Source: Hymenoscyphus infarciens (Eukaryota; Ascomycota; Leotiomycetes; Helotiales; Helotiaceae). From it: a stretch of 64,000 nt of DNA. The number at the start of each line of letters is the position of its first letter. Positions within the stretch are counted from its first letter, which is position 1. The position numbers and the translations under genes were made by a program. Below are positions 1-11,181 of the stretch, piece after piece. Where the stretch lies: NCBI GenBank assembly GCA_001414345.1, contig LLCB01000100.1, forward strand, positions 62,001 through 126,000. The letters run 5' to 3'. A model generated the notes under the pieces. It did not search any database and was not told the origin of the DNA. It worked only from the letters and a program-made list of their open reading frames with translations.

Positions 1-1073
1 AGCCCTGTGATTCTTCACCGCTTCGTTCCTCACCATCATCCTCAAGCCTTTCGAGTGCTTCATCTGTGCCGTGGCCCGTCACCCGCGGCGGCAGGATTCA
101 CTCATCAAGGTCTTCGCGGCACGGGCAAGACCAGCAAAGAACGTTCCCACGAGCTGGAGAGAAAACAAGCATACGGAGTACTTGGAATTGGATGCCGGCT
201 CGTGGTACGAGGATTCTACGTCCGTAGCCCATCCAAAGTGATCTGCCTGGCTGCTTCTTTGAATCAAGATATTGGGGAAGCAGGGTTAGGTAAGAGTAGG
301 ATTTGAAGGTGCATGTACGGCAACCGTTGCAATTGGGCTCCTGGTGCTCGCTTGTCGGAGTTTCGCAACCCCCTTTTTCGGTTGACCATCTGGTGTCCAA
401 CTGTCCATCAACGCCATGTGCGGGACAATCGCCGGCAACCCCTCTCTCCCTTCCTCAACCCCTGACCAGTGTCTGCACCTCCGTACCCTCCCAAGCAACC
501 CCTATGCGCCATCTGAGCCCATCTCGCACCCACTTCACCCACCCATGATGTATAGGTACAGTACGTACAGTAGTGCAGCAGAGGTGGATGTGGATGCACG
601 CGATGTCACCCCTCGTCGGTGCTCGTCTGCTTCGATTCGGGTGGCCCACATGGGCCCTCATTTTCCTCATTTTCGGTCTCTTACGAACCCACATGTGGCA
701 CATCCGCCCATCGAGCGAGGCATGCTGCAGGGCATGGGCTAGGATACTGCAGGATGGGTGGCATGGTTCTTCCATCGTAAGTATCGACTGGGATGTGGAG
801 CGTCCGCGTCCCTAGGACCCTCACGTTGGACAGCGGCCCATCGAGATTTCATCCTCGCAGTCTTCCCAATCACCAAACGGCCTCGATTTCCAGCCCGGCC
901 AGCGTGTCCCAACGTGCCATGTGCCTCCCGCCCAAATTTGGAGGGGCGTCAGCGTGAAGGCGAACCGGCAGCGCCATCGTGGAGTCATGAATAGTTATGA
1001 ATGGTGACTGGTGGTGTACAAATGTGTACATGGAAAGGTCGTGAGGACGAGGTACTAGTACTGTACTCTACCT

Positions 1074-1171
1074 ACTTCGTCCCAGACGAAACAGTCCTTA
1101 GCGAGACCCAGCAAAGCAGGGTTTATTTTATTAGGAGGCCCCGTTATAGACTGTTACGCCTGGGACGAAGT
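1074..1171. repeat. Imperfect inverted repeat (hairpin)
   Basis: Arms at 1074-1096 and 1149-1171 are near-perfect reverse complements: ACTTCGTCCCAG pairs with CTGGGACGAAGT, and the match continues inward through AACAGTC/GACTGTT with a small mismatch. The spacer is about 52 bp. It could be a very small foldback element or a structured regulatory site; no target-site duplication is clear. Confidence 0.55.
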
Positions 1172-1602
1172 TGGCACATCTATACACGCACTAGCACTGA
1201 CAACCTTAAGCAGGTGGAGTGGGCTAGAGTCCAGTAGCCTCACACTACTTCTGCTTGCCAATGCTCTGCCAGACTGCCACGCTTTGCTGGATCTAGCGAC
1301 AGCGGCTGAGCCCATGGCAAGACCGATGACGGCTTGCCACTAAGGAGAGAGCTATCAGAAGCTTGAGCTGCAAAGCGTTCAGTTAGCTGTTCGGGGTGGC
1401 GTCTTGGCATCAGGATTGACAGGGCAAGCCGTAAAAGTAAGTACGAGAGTTGAAGGCACGCAGAGGCAGTACTATAACTAGTACACCACTGGTAGTACCA
1501 AGTACAGTAGCTGTAAGAGGTGCTGATCTCACGCCGTAACACGCACGACCAAGGGGACCGGCCTCTAACAGCAGCAGCAGTCTCGTGATCCGGACCCTGG
1601 GG

Positions 1603-1632
1603 TATATATATATATATATAAATATATATATC
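1603..1632. repeat. TA dinucleotide run
   Basis: About 14 TA units, interrupted once by AA. Simple sequence repeat with no linked gene. Confidence 0.8.
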
Positions 1633-1824
1633 TGAATGAAGAACTTGACGAGCCATGTTGATTTAGGAAGAGCAGGCGAGCTGAGCTAAGCAGGCGGGGC
1701 GGGCAAAGAGGAAGCTAAGGAAATCGAACGTCAAATCGCTTCTCAAAACAGGGCAGTTCCAAAGCTAGCGAACCTTGTGCACAGCACAGCACTGCACGGC
1801 TAATGTATCTACTAGTGTCGTGCC

Positions 1825-1875
1825 AGTAGTTGTCAAGTAGTTGTCAAGTAGTTGCCAAGTAGTTGTCAAGTAGTC
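1825..1875. repeat. 11-bp minisatellite
   Basis: Four to five head-to-tail copies of an 11-bp unit AGTAGTTGTCA, the third copy carrying one T-to-C change. It lies just upstream of the pyrimidine-rich leader of the GATA factor gene. Confidence 0.85.
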
Positions 1876-1899
1876 TTTACAGGGAAGTACAGTAGACAG

Positions 1900-3420
1900 C
1901 ACAGATTGTACGAATCTCGTAGGTGTGCATCAAAGTGCTCCAAAGACCAAGCTCTCCCCTGCTCGACGTCCCTTCCCCTGCTCAAGGTCCCCTTCTCGGT
2001 GGCCCCATTGTTCCCCCCCCCGTCAATTTAGATCTCCAGAGTTAAATCAACAACACAACCCCTACACCTTACCTAAACTAACCCCTCCACAACAGTCGGG
2101 TAACAGCCAGCACCAGCATTACCCTCCAACATTAAAGACTGGGTCTGGGTTGCTCTCAATAACCCTTCCCTCCCCTCTCCTCCCCCCTGGTCACTCTACG
2201 GACTCGACCTTAGCTCTGCTTCCATGGGAGTACTCCGTAGGTACTCGAGTAGTGCGAACTCACTCTCTCTCCACTCCGAGATTCATCTTGCCATCATCAT
2301 CATCATCATCATCCTGTCCATCCCTGGCTGCTCTCCTTCCTTCTTTCGAAACTTGCCCAAGTTTCCTCTCAACACCATCACCAACAACAACAACAACATT
2401 CTCACCCCGATCTTGATCTCAGTCGAGCCGTCAGCTGCCCTTCCCTGCGTGCCTCCAGACCCGCCTCGGTATCACCATATCAAAACCTCGCCTCTCACCT
2501 CTCACCTCTCACCTCTCGCCTCTCACCGTCTCATCGCACCACCCCGTCCCTTCTCCCACCTCAAAGATCGGGCTCCAGAGTGTTTTTCCTATCTGTTGTG
2601 AAGAGAAACAGCCTCCTTTGCCGTCTCACTATCATTCTCGAGGTCCAAAGTCTCACTCGTCGACAGTCAACCTCCCCCCTCTCATTTCCCCCAACCCAAC
2701 CTACTACTACCACCTTGGTGGAGGTACAAATATTCTGGTTGAAGAAGGTCCAGATCCTCGCCCTGCCGCGTGCTTCTTCCAATCATTCATAGCCTTGGCC
2801 CTCACCCACTCAAGCTAAAAGTCTCGTTCCGCTCCAGCAAAGGCACCGCACCCCAAGACGGCTTTCCTGAGAAAAGTGCTTTTTTCACACCTACTAGACA
2901 AACTTCAGCGTCGGGTCGTTGGCGACCTCGACAGGACCGCGTGCTGCGGCACCACCCACAACGCCACGGGATTGATTCGCATATTTTTAGCCCTGTTAAT
3001 CCCCTTTCAACCCTTCCCATCCATCTAAAATCCCACGCCGGTTGACGTGCCTCGTTGACTCGACGACGGGTCGCCGCCCTCCTTCATAACGGCGGGCATT
3101 CCAGTCCCCTCGTCAGCAGCAACTGCGGCGGTCGACTTCATCTGTGTCGACCTACCCGCCTGCCTTCGCCCACGGCTCACCCCTCGCACAAAGCAGAAGC
3201 ACCAGCAGCAAGCAGCATACTCGAGCGGAGGGGCTCGCAGATGCTGAGGTGAACAGGTGCGACGGGTACACACACATCGGGACGGGAACAGCACGATATC
3301 GTCTGCCGTCCACGCATGCTTCCCGAACGTCAACCTGCAAAAACACCCAGAAGCAGCACTGAAAGCTACAGCTACAGCTCTAGCAACACCGCCGCTTCCT
3401 CCAGACCCGCCAACCCCACA
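1900..3420 (+). promoter_or_regulatory. Long pyrimidine-rich leader/promoter of the GATA factor gene
   Basis: About 1.5 kb of CT-rich DNA with short CT, CAT and ACC runs leads into the GATA factor start codon, as is common in promoters and 5' leaders of fungal regulatory genes. Several short upstream ATG frames are present. An ATG at 3316 is in frame with the chosen start at 3421 with no intervening stop, so a longer N-terminus (35 more residues) is possible; a stop lies in frame about 65 bp above 3316. The transcription start cannot be placed from sequence alone. Confidence 0.5.
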
Positions 3421-5137
3421 ATGGAAGCTGTGGATGGTCCAAGTAGGCAAAGGTCGGTTACCCCCCGTCTTGCCTTGCCGAGAAATCGGCAAGGCCCTTT
3501 CCCACTTCCCTCCCGAAGACTGAACTGACTGACGCCTGTCAAATATAGTGGAATCTTGTCGATAATCAACCGCGAACCCCTCGAGCGAATCCATCCCGAG
3601 CGTTCCTACACCTCAGCACCCTCAATGGCGGCTACGGCAGTTGTAAGCCCCGTGTCAATGTATTCAAATGGACCTCCCCCTCCATACTCGAATTGGCCAG
3701 CACAACCAGGGCACTCGACTTCTGGTCTTGTATCTCCACCCGAATCGCGGCGTACATCAGACAACAAGACAGAACCTCCCTCGCATCAATCATTACAACC
3801 ACCTCATCGGCAGTCGCTGCCCTCCATACACGAAGCGCTTAATCCCAAAGTCAGCTCCTCCTATACCTCGCCAGTGCCAGCGTCACTACCACCGGCACAT
3901 AATCAGCAACCTTACTCGCAAGGTCCGTCAATCCCACGAACATACGCACCTTCAGATCATACGCCGTACCCCACTCATCAGCAACCTCCTCCACAGCCTA
4001 GACAACCCTCTCCCCCACACCCAATCCATCATCAGCAATCAAATCCTTTCGTGAGACCAGACCCACCACCAAATAGTTTTTCTGATACCACACCTCGACA
4101 TTCCTCAGTGTCAAGCTTTCAAGGGCCACCAACAAACCACAACCCATATCCTCCTACTCGCTATGAACCACCTCGATATGATCCAGACACAAGAGGTCCA
4201 GAACGTGTGCCCAATGGCTACAGCCACCATCCACCGCAACATCCACATGCTCCTGCTCCAGGAGCCTATTCATATACAGCACCCAATCACGTTTCGGGCC
4301 CACATGATCCTTCCTATAACCAACCCCGATATCCACGAGAAGGGCGACCTATGGATGAGGCATGGAAAGTTGCTGCGGAAGAGGAAAGATCACGTATCAC
4401 GCCTGTGCCCTTCAAACAAGGACTCAAGCGGCGGTACCTGGTCTGGGATTTTGAGAATTATCTCTCCTCGGTATGTTATGCAACTACCCCAGGAACCTCA
4501 TATGACATGACGACTAACGAGAACGGTAGATTAATGTTTCCAGTGGTGCTCTCCAGAGTTGGTCAAATCACTTCCACACCATCACTCAGGAACAGCAACC
4601 CCGCGATCCCAACGGGGTTCCTGATCGCATGCCAACGCTGGAAAATGTGAATGAGATGCTTCAACACCAGGATAAGATCCGGGTGTACTTGGAGAAGATG
4701 CGAGATATGATTTCGCAGCAGAATGAACATGCGGCAATGATGGATCAACACATGCGGGAACATGGAGGCAAAGGTCCTGGCTATTATGACAATGAGATGA
4801 GTGTATATGGAGATGATCTGAAGAGCCAGGGATTTGGTGGACCAGAGAGCAAAAAGCGACGAGGGGTACGTGCATATGAAAGGATTCCGTAGAATTTAAA
4901 CAAGATCTAACGAACTGATAGAGAGCGGCCCCTCCTGGTCGATGTCATAGCTGCAACAGAGCCGAGACTCCAGAATGGAGAAGAGGCCCTGATGGAGCGC
5001 GAACTCTCTGCAATGCATGTGGTCTCCATTACGCAAAATTGACGCGCAAGAATACGATGAAACAATCGCAGGGCTCCAGCGGGGGGTCATCTCTGCGACC
5101 TAAATCCATGGATGGTGTTTCGCCACGTCCGTTATAA
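3421..5137 (+). CDS. nsdD: NsdD-type GATA zinc-finger transcription factor
   Basis: Nuclear GATA-family DNA-binding regulator, orthologous in type to Aspergillus NsdD, Neurospora SUB-1 and Botrytis LTF1, which control sexual development and light responses. Exons read as 3421-3452, 3549-4470, 4530-4865 and 4922-5137, giving 501 aa. The N-terminal two thirds is Pro/Ser/Gln/His-rich and disordered; a conserved region containing SGALQSWSNHF and a short coiled stretch (about residues 370-405) follows. The single type-IV finger at residues 438-463 is C-X2-C-X18-C-X2-C with the core TPEWRRGPDGARTLCNACGL. The introns are 96, 59 and 56 bp; the second has a CTAAC branch site. ATG 3421 has an A at -3, better context than the in-frame ATG at 3316. 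Family assignment is firm; the exact N-terminus and the unusual GTCGGT donor of intron 1 are less certain. Confidence 0.9.
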
Positions 5138-6288
5138 GAATTTTTGCCAGTTATCCGAAGAATGTTTAACGGCAACATTCAATGTATAATATTTAATGTC
5201 TTCGACTCGATATGAGAAACCACAAGGGGATGAGAATATGGGGAAGGAAAGATTGAGCACCAACGCCGGAAAAGGAAGAGAAAAAGTCGACTGGTTTTTA
5301 CATGTTTTTTACGCCTATCAGGGCGTTGAGTTTTCTTGAACTTCTTTTAGGAGGTCATTGGCATTTATCGAAGCGGGGGGGTATGGCATATTTTTTCGCT
5401 CTTGTTCCGGGGAATTACCAATTTGTCGCTTCTAGGCGTTTTGGAGGGATTTTACACAAGGCAAAACGGGCCTTATTTTGTCAGTTTTGGGAGAAAGATT
5501 GCATTATATGCATGCATGGAGGGCGTTTTTTTGTTTTTGTTTTTGCTTATTTAACCCACCCATCATCATCATCAGCACATGGATTTCGATTCACTTCTTG
5601 TTTGTTTTTTGATTCTTTTACTGGAAGTACCCTTGTCTGTTGTTTGCATGTTTTGATCTGCGGCTTCTTTTCCATTTTTATACCTTCATGATGAGATGGG
5701 ATTTGCGGTTTGTTTTTCCACGGGGTGTGTGGAAGGGTTTGTGGACGTCATGTGGGGATCTGCCACTGCTGGAGATACGACCGGCCATCCACATACAGAC
5801 CTTCGACTTGGGAGTTTTTGATTTGGGGATATGATGGAGGATGTGGTACACAGCACAGATTATTTTGGGGTGCGTTGGGCTTGGCTTTGACCTTGACCTT
5901 GACCCTTGACCTCCTTCTCTCATAAGAGAGGGGATTGAAGAGATGTGAGATGATGGGAGAGACGATGAAATTGGTGGATGGGGAGGGAGGTGAGGTGGAG
6001 GTGAGGAAATCCTAAGTTTGGCTCTCGAAAAAGTTGAAAACAAATTAAAAAACTTTTGAAAACATTATCCTATGAGTTTCCTTTCCCCTTTGGAGTTGAG
6101 TGTTTTGTGATTTTACGTGTTTTTTCCTATTGCCTATTTACCGATTGAGTTTTACCCTGTAGGTCATAGTGAGTGAGTTAGTGGAGAGAAGAGGGGTCTT
6201 GGAACCTGTGGAGAACAATGGGTGGCCCCGACGATGAGGCAGGGGATGTGATACGAGATATTTGAGATCAGGTAGAGATGGAGCTTCA

Positions 6289-6534
6289 GCTAAATCGCCT
6301 GACCCTTTTGACTAAATCGCCTGACTCTAACCCGATTAGGCACTCTCCTTGCGCGCCTACAACACTAAATCTCTATCCCAAGGGACAGTGACCTGGTTCT
6401 TGAGGTTAGGGTTAGCTAGGGTTAGGGATATATGATTTTGTACTTTGATTTGGTAGTGTTCGCGACCGGAAAAGGTCCTAATCCGGTCAGATCAGGGCGA
6501 TTTAGTCCAAAAAGGGTCAGGCAGGGGATTTAGC
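6289..6534. mobile_element. Small non-autonomous TIR element (MITE-like)
   Basis: The two ends, GCTAAATC... and ...GATTTAGC, are the outer tips of inverted repeats about 55 bp long. Both arms contain the motifs CCTGACCCTTTT and GACTAAATCGCC in the same order, then a GATTAGG block. The element is 246 bp, has no coding capacity and sits in noncoding DNA, which fits a miniature inverted-repeat transposable element. A clear target-site duplication is not visible, so the outermost base is approximate. Confidence 0.7.
6404..6427 (+). repeat. Interstitial TTAGGG-like repeats
   Basis: Three TTAGGG-type units, the last two separated by CTA, lie inside the MITE-like element. TTAGGG is the usual fungal telomere repeat. 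Three imperfect units are too few to indicate a chromosome end. Confidence 0.6.
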
Positions 6535-6603
6535 AAAACTCAGAGATGGGATCTCTGGTTCACGTAAGTAGGTGGGTGGTATACCCTAAACGAAAGCAAA
6601 GCG

Positions 6604-6617
6604 CCCCCCCCCCCCCC
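6604..6617 (+). repeat. Poly-C run
   Basis: Fourteen consecutive C, followed 49 bp later by a second C run at 6666-6675. Simple repeats only; run length may also vary through sequencing error. Confidence 0.8.
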
Positions 6618-7277
6618 TGTTTAGAGTATTCTATACCTTAGGTACGGAATACAAGCCTACTCAGGCCCCCCCCCCCTTTGTCACGGTTTGGTTTTTGCAA
6701 GGAAGTTTTGCGTCGGTAGTGAGACGACGTACTTGGTGGTTGAATGAAGAAAAAGGAAGAAAAAGGAAGAAAAGGGAATACATAAGATGAGCTTCTTTCG
6801 GAGGAAAGGACCTGCTAATTAAGAAAGCTTAGAAAGCTTAGCTAGACTTTTTTTTTTTTTTTTTCAAGGTGATTGAACATGGAAGATAGAATTTAGATTT
6901 TAGGTTTTACGTTTTGGATTTTTATGGTTTATGGTTTATGGTTTATGTTTTATGGTTTATGCTTTTTATTACGCTTTCTCCTCTTCTTCCTCTCTCCTCT
7001 TCCTCTCTCCTCTTCCTCTTCCTCTCTCCTACATGTATTAGTCCTTTTTGTGAGGTTGTATACGATATATTTGCTCGGTTCATTTGCTAGGTTGTAACGC
7101 TGTAGAGAGAGGAGGGACTTGGGGTGTGTTTTCGCTTAGAGTTTTTTTAAAGGGTGGGTGTGTATGGATGGATGGATGGAGTAAGTGTATGTATGTCTGC
7201 ACTGTTGGCTCCTCTCTTCTTTCTACACTTTTACTTTTTACTTTTTACTTTTCTGGGAAGTGTGGTTGTTAGGTACT

Positions 7278-7336
7278 CTCTTTTGGGATTGGGATTGGGT
7301 TTGGGAGTGGGAGTGGGTTTGGGAGTGGGTTTGGAG
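7278..7336 (+). repeat. G-rich minisatellite
   Basis: Repeats of GGGATT, GGGTTT and GGGAGT give at least eight closely spaced GGG tracts on the plus strand, enough to form a G-quadruplex. No gene is attached. Confidence 0.65.
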
Positions 7337-10300
7337 TAGGAGGGTGAATGAAAGGGGGAGGGGGATGGAGGTTACTTTTCTGTATACCTAGAGTAAAGGT
7401 AAACTCAAGAGTCTTTGAGGGGGTTTCTTGAGTGGTTTTTTTTTGGTCACTTTCTTTGTTTGTTCTCGTTGGGGTGTGAAGGAAGGGGTCGGTAGGGTAT
7501 TGGGGTATCGAGATATGGTGGTATGAAGTAAGTGCAGATAGGAGGGCATTGCAAGGGGGTGTGTGGTACCACAGACAGACTCTTTTAGGTGATATATTGC
7601 TACGCTTAAACGGTCGGTAGGCAGAGAATGGATATTAGATGTTACGGGGAGTTACTTGATTTCGGTGAATTAGATTAGTGTTTACCTAGTTGGTGATTGG
7701 GCTCCGTTGTGTTTTTGGTTGGTTGGTTGGTTGGGTGGAAATCGAGTTGTACATACACAGACTTATGATCGTCGGTTGGTGCCTACCGACGGAATTAGGC
7801 GAGTTGAGGCTGATGGCTGTGCTTTTTTTTTAATATTCTTTTTTTATTTTTAGCTTGTCTTCGTCTAGACGGGAAGCTACCCCGGGAAGATTTAGTCCAC
7901 TTCCGAGGGAGTGGTTTTGGGATTCTTGGGTTTACTTGGGAGTTTACTTTGGGTCGGGTCGGGTCTTGTTTTGGTCTTTTGAGAGATGCATTGCGCTCAA
8001 GATTGTGACTTTCATGAATTTTTGAGGAAGGGGCTTAAAGATTCTAGACGGGAGTTTGAGGAAAAGAGAAGCTCGTTTATTTGAAAGGAGAAAGAGCAAA
8101 ATTTTGGTGTAATAAAGAAGGTGGAGGGGCCTTTTGCTATCATTTTTACGTTCTCTCGCTTTGAAATCATCACACACGGAAGGATTGCATTCTCATCTAG
8201 TCCTCAAGCGAGCTACGGAAGCTAGCTAGCCTCTTTCGATAGACACAAATGTCACAAATTACTTTCAACTGAACTAGGTAGTAACCAATACGCCCTCTAA
8301 CGTACCTCGGCATAGGTTAAGAATCCTTGCGGCACATGTGAAGACTGTAATTATCCTCAAACAAGGGAAGAGGTAAGAGGGAAAGAAATGGCAATCGTAC
8401 AGAAGTTCCCGAATGGCCGAGGAAAGCTGTCGTGTCTCCTGGGTACGTGGCAAGTTCTAGGGTTAGTTCCTTTCACTTCTTGCACAGGGGTATTTGCTTG
8501 CCCCTTTTCATTCGTCATCCACTAAGCAGGGGAAAGTCTTCTTACTCCATTCTCCCCATCTCTCTCGCTCTTCTTTCTCACTCGCTATTCTTATCTCTAG
8601 CTATTCTTCTCTCTCGCTATTCTTCTCTCTCGCTATTCTTCTCTCTCGCTATTCTTCTCTCTCGGCTTTTTTGAGCATCTCCATCTCCGCCCTCGCCTGT
8701 CATTGCTACATCGTTGCTTGAATTTCCGAGCAAGGAAGCAAGAATGTACACAACATTGAACTGCCTTGAAAAAATGATGGAGGGCAAGTACAGCATCTAG
8801 ATCTCTAAACCCCTCGTACAACAGTCGTTCCACGGGGAGTACAGGGTACGGAGGAGAAGGAGGCACAGTGTGAGACCGATCTTGACCCCCAATTTTCTCT
8901 CTCCATGGATCGCGAAATTTTTGCAATGAGAGCTTTAAACTTGTACTCGTTTGTGCCTTTTGGAAACTTGGTAACGTTGTGTTTTTGTCTTTTGGGATTC
9001 GGGTGGAGTTTCCTCCGTGGTTTGAAGGAGAGGGTGCACGTGTTGGGAAGAGGGTAAGTAGGCTGGGAGGAGGGAGGGGGGTATTGTAGATGTTCGTAAT
9101 ATCGAGATCTGTGAAAGCAAACTAGATATGAAATCTCCTGTCGTCCAACGGAGCAGATATCAAGGCTCCCCTTTCTCCTTCCGAATGACGACAGGGGAAA
9201 TCATTTTCCCAATGGAAGAGATGCATGAATGCTATGTCCATGTACGCACATACGTCCGGAATCTCGCATCGAATGGTAACGAACTGGAGATAGGAGATGC
9301 AGGTGTAAAGAGTGAGAGGATATACTTGAATCTTGGATGTGAGGATGTTTGCTTGTATGTATGTATGGTGTTGTGAGACTTCTGGTTGTGGTGGGAAAGG
9401 AGAACGCATATGAGGTATGTAAGTGTATGTACATATGTTGAAGTGTGGTAGGATATGTATGTATGTATGTGTTGTGCATGTACTCATAGGTTAGCTGCGT
9501 AGCTGCAGCAAGTGATGCTATGCAGTGCAGGAAAAAGATGAGACAAACATCCTGTGAAGGCTTTGCAGGATCGGATCGTGGATCGATGGGTGGATGGAGC
9601 TTGGGTCCGGTGGTTGGGTGGGACGGGACTTACATATGCGGGTGGCCGGTTGGTAAATTCTTGTGGAAGAATGGATGGGCTTTGGTGTTGTGTCTTTCTT
9701 GTGACAGGTTGATGGGGGTGGGACGTGGAGGGGTTGAGCTGGATGACATGTGATGTGAGGGGAATTATATGTACCGTTACCAGAGTCATGATGATGACTT
9801 GTGTTACTGGTGGGGATGTACACGCTGACTTGGATTGTGTGTCATCTTGTGTTGCCATGTCTCGCCTTGATGAAGAGATAAGATGGGAAAATGTTGCGAG
9901 TGAGAAGAGCTGTGCGACCCAAGACGACATTGTGGTACTGGACGACAGCTCGTGACTTGGTACTTACTTAAGCCAAGATCTTCGTTTGCTATGCGGCTCA
10001 TATGGGGCTTGGATGAGGCTATTAGAGAATGAAACATGCCCGAAACACCACATATATTTTCAATATAAATGGAACGCTCTGATGACGATCTTCAGAGAAC
10101 AGAATGAACAACAAATCGCCGAAATGCCACATATTCTCGTCATCAGTTCAAGACGATGTTGGAATATGTAATGCTTGTTTTCAAGTGAGAAATATAGCAG
10201 ATATCAGCAAAACGAAAAGAAAGAACCGTATCTCAGCAGTCTAGAACATGAATAAGCCCAGCCTCGCAGCGTGCAGGGCTGACATACATTTCATGGCTTA

Positions 10301-10500
10301 CAGGATGGTTTATTACACGCAAAGTTTCAATGCCCATGATTTATGCTGATGAGTAATCAATTCCGAGGTTAGTAGTAGGTTGATAGTTGTGAATGCGTGT
10401 ATGTTGAAGATATCTGAGATGAGTTGTCTTTGGTGTTGATGTTCTCAACAAGGCTAAACACTCTTCCACCCCTGTCAGTCAGTCACGGACCACATCCCAC

Positions 10501-11181
10501 TTCTGCCGCAATTTTGTCTTTGTCAGCGCCGAGAAAATTCACTCCCCCACTAGGCCGTTCCAAGTCCGAAGAATCATGAATCAACCCCTCCATCCAATTC
10601 TTACCAATACAACAACGAAAGCCCTAAGAAACAGAATCAGAAACGGAATCAGAAACAGAAACAGAAACCACGAAATATCCTTATAATTCCTTCTTCGAGC
10701 ACGTTCTCTGCATCCAATATTGCGGGGTCCCTTTGCAAGCCACTCGACGTCGGCACAGATTACGTGCTTGACTACCCCGAGCTGATTTTGTCTGCGGCTA
10801 TGGCGTCTTGAGGCGCGTTTGGCAGAGTGGGGGTTTACCACGCCGGGAACTTTTACCCAGACGGGCAGAAGACTTTTACTTTTGGGAAAGGGAGGAGAAA
10901 GATAAGAAAGGTACAAGGCGAGGGACAGACGTGCTTATATTTTATATCCGGATTTTGGCACTTCGAGTTCCGCCATCCCCCTTTGACCTTCGACCGAACA
11001 CCGGAGAGGCAGCATTATCTTGCATTCAACGAGAAGGAATTGGTGACGATATTGCTGGAAATTCGCACGTCATTACACGAGCCTAGACACCTCGCGAATC
11101 AGATCAAGGAACTACCTGGGTAGGGGCAGAGATTGAGGAATCGATTGGAAGAACGGGCGCGTGCCAAAGTTCTGGCCCAAG
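10501..11181 (+). promoter_or_regulatory. Probable promoter and 5' leader of gsh1
   Basis: Sequence directly upstream of the glutamate-cysteine ligase start. Open frames at 10808-11123 on the plus strand have no family resemblance and are read as leader sequence. A (CAGAAA)-like repeat lies at 10625-10665. No confident Yap1-type site was found by eye. Confidence 0.4.

Larger units (their letters stand above)
1..1900. other. Gene-free upstream region
   Basis: No reading frame here looks like a protein; the open frames are short and overlap on both strands with biased, proline/serine/histidine-rich translations typical of C-rich noncoding DNA. The stretch holds a 98-bp inverted repeat, a TA run and an 11-bp minisatellite, listed separately. 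It lies upstream of the GATA factor gene and may contain distal promoter elements, but I see no specific site. Confidence 0.5.
5138..10500. other. Gene-poor 5.4-kb spacer
   Basis: Includes the 3' flank of the GATA factor gene and then T/G-rich and simple-repeat-rich DNA: C runs, GGTT, GTAT and TCTCGCTATTCT repeats, and a run of TTGACC copies near 5884-5910. No open frame has a recognisable domain or convincing codon use. The only structured item found is the terminal-inverted-repeat element at 6289-6534. Long noncoding transcripts cannot be excluded. Confidence 0.5.

Noticed and set aside
5302..5691. 129-codon open frame rich in Phe and Leu downstream of the GATA factor
   Set aside because: Composition follows the T-rich tail DNA; no true domain, most likely 3' flank.
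6404..6427. Possible telomere or subtelomere boundary
   Set aside because: Only three imperfect TTAGGG units, and conserved housekeeping genes lie on both sides.
10808..11123. Two overlapping plus-strand frames before gsh1
   Set aside because: No family features and directly adjacent to the gsh1 start; read as leader.
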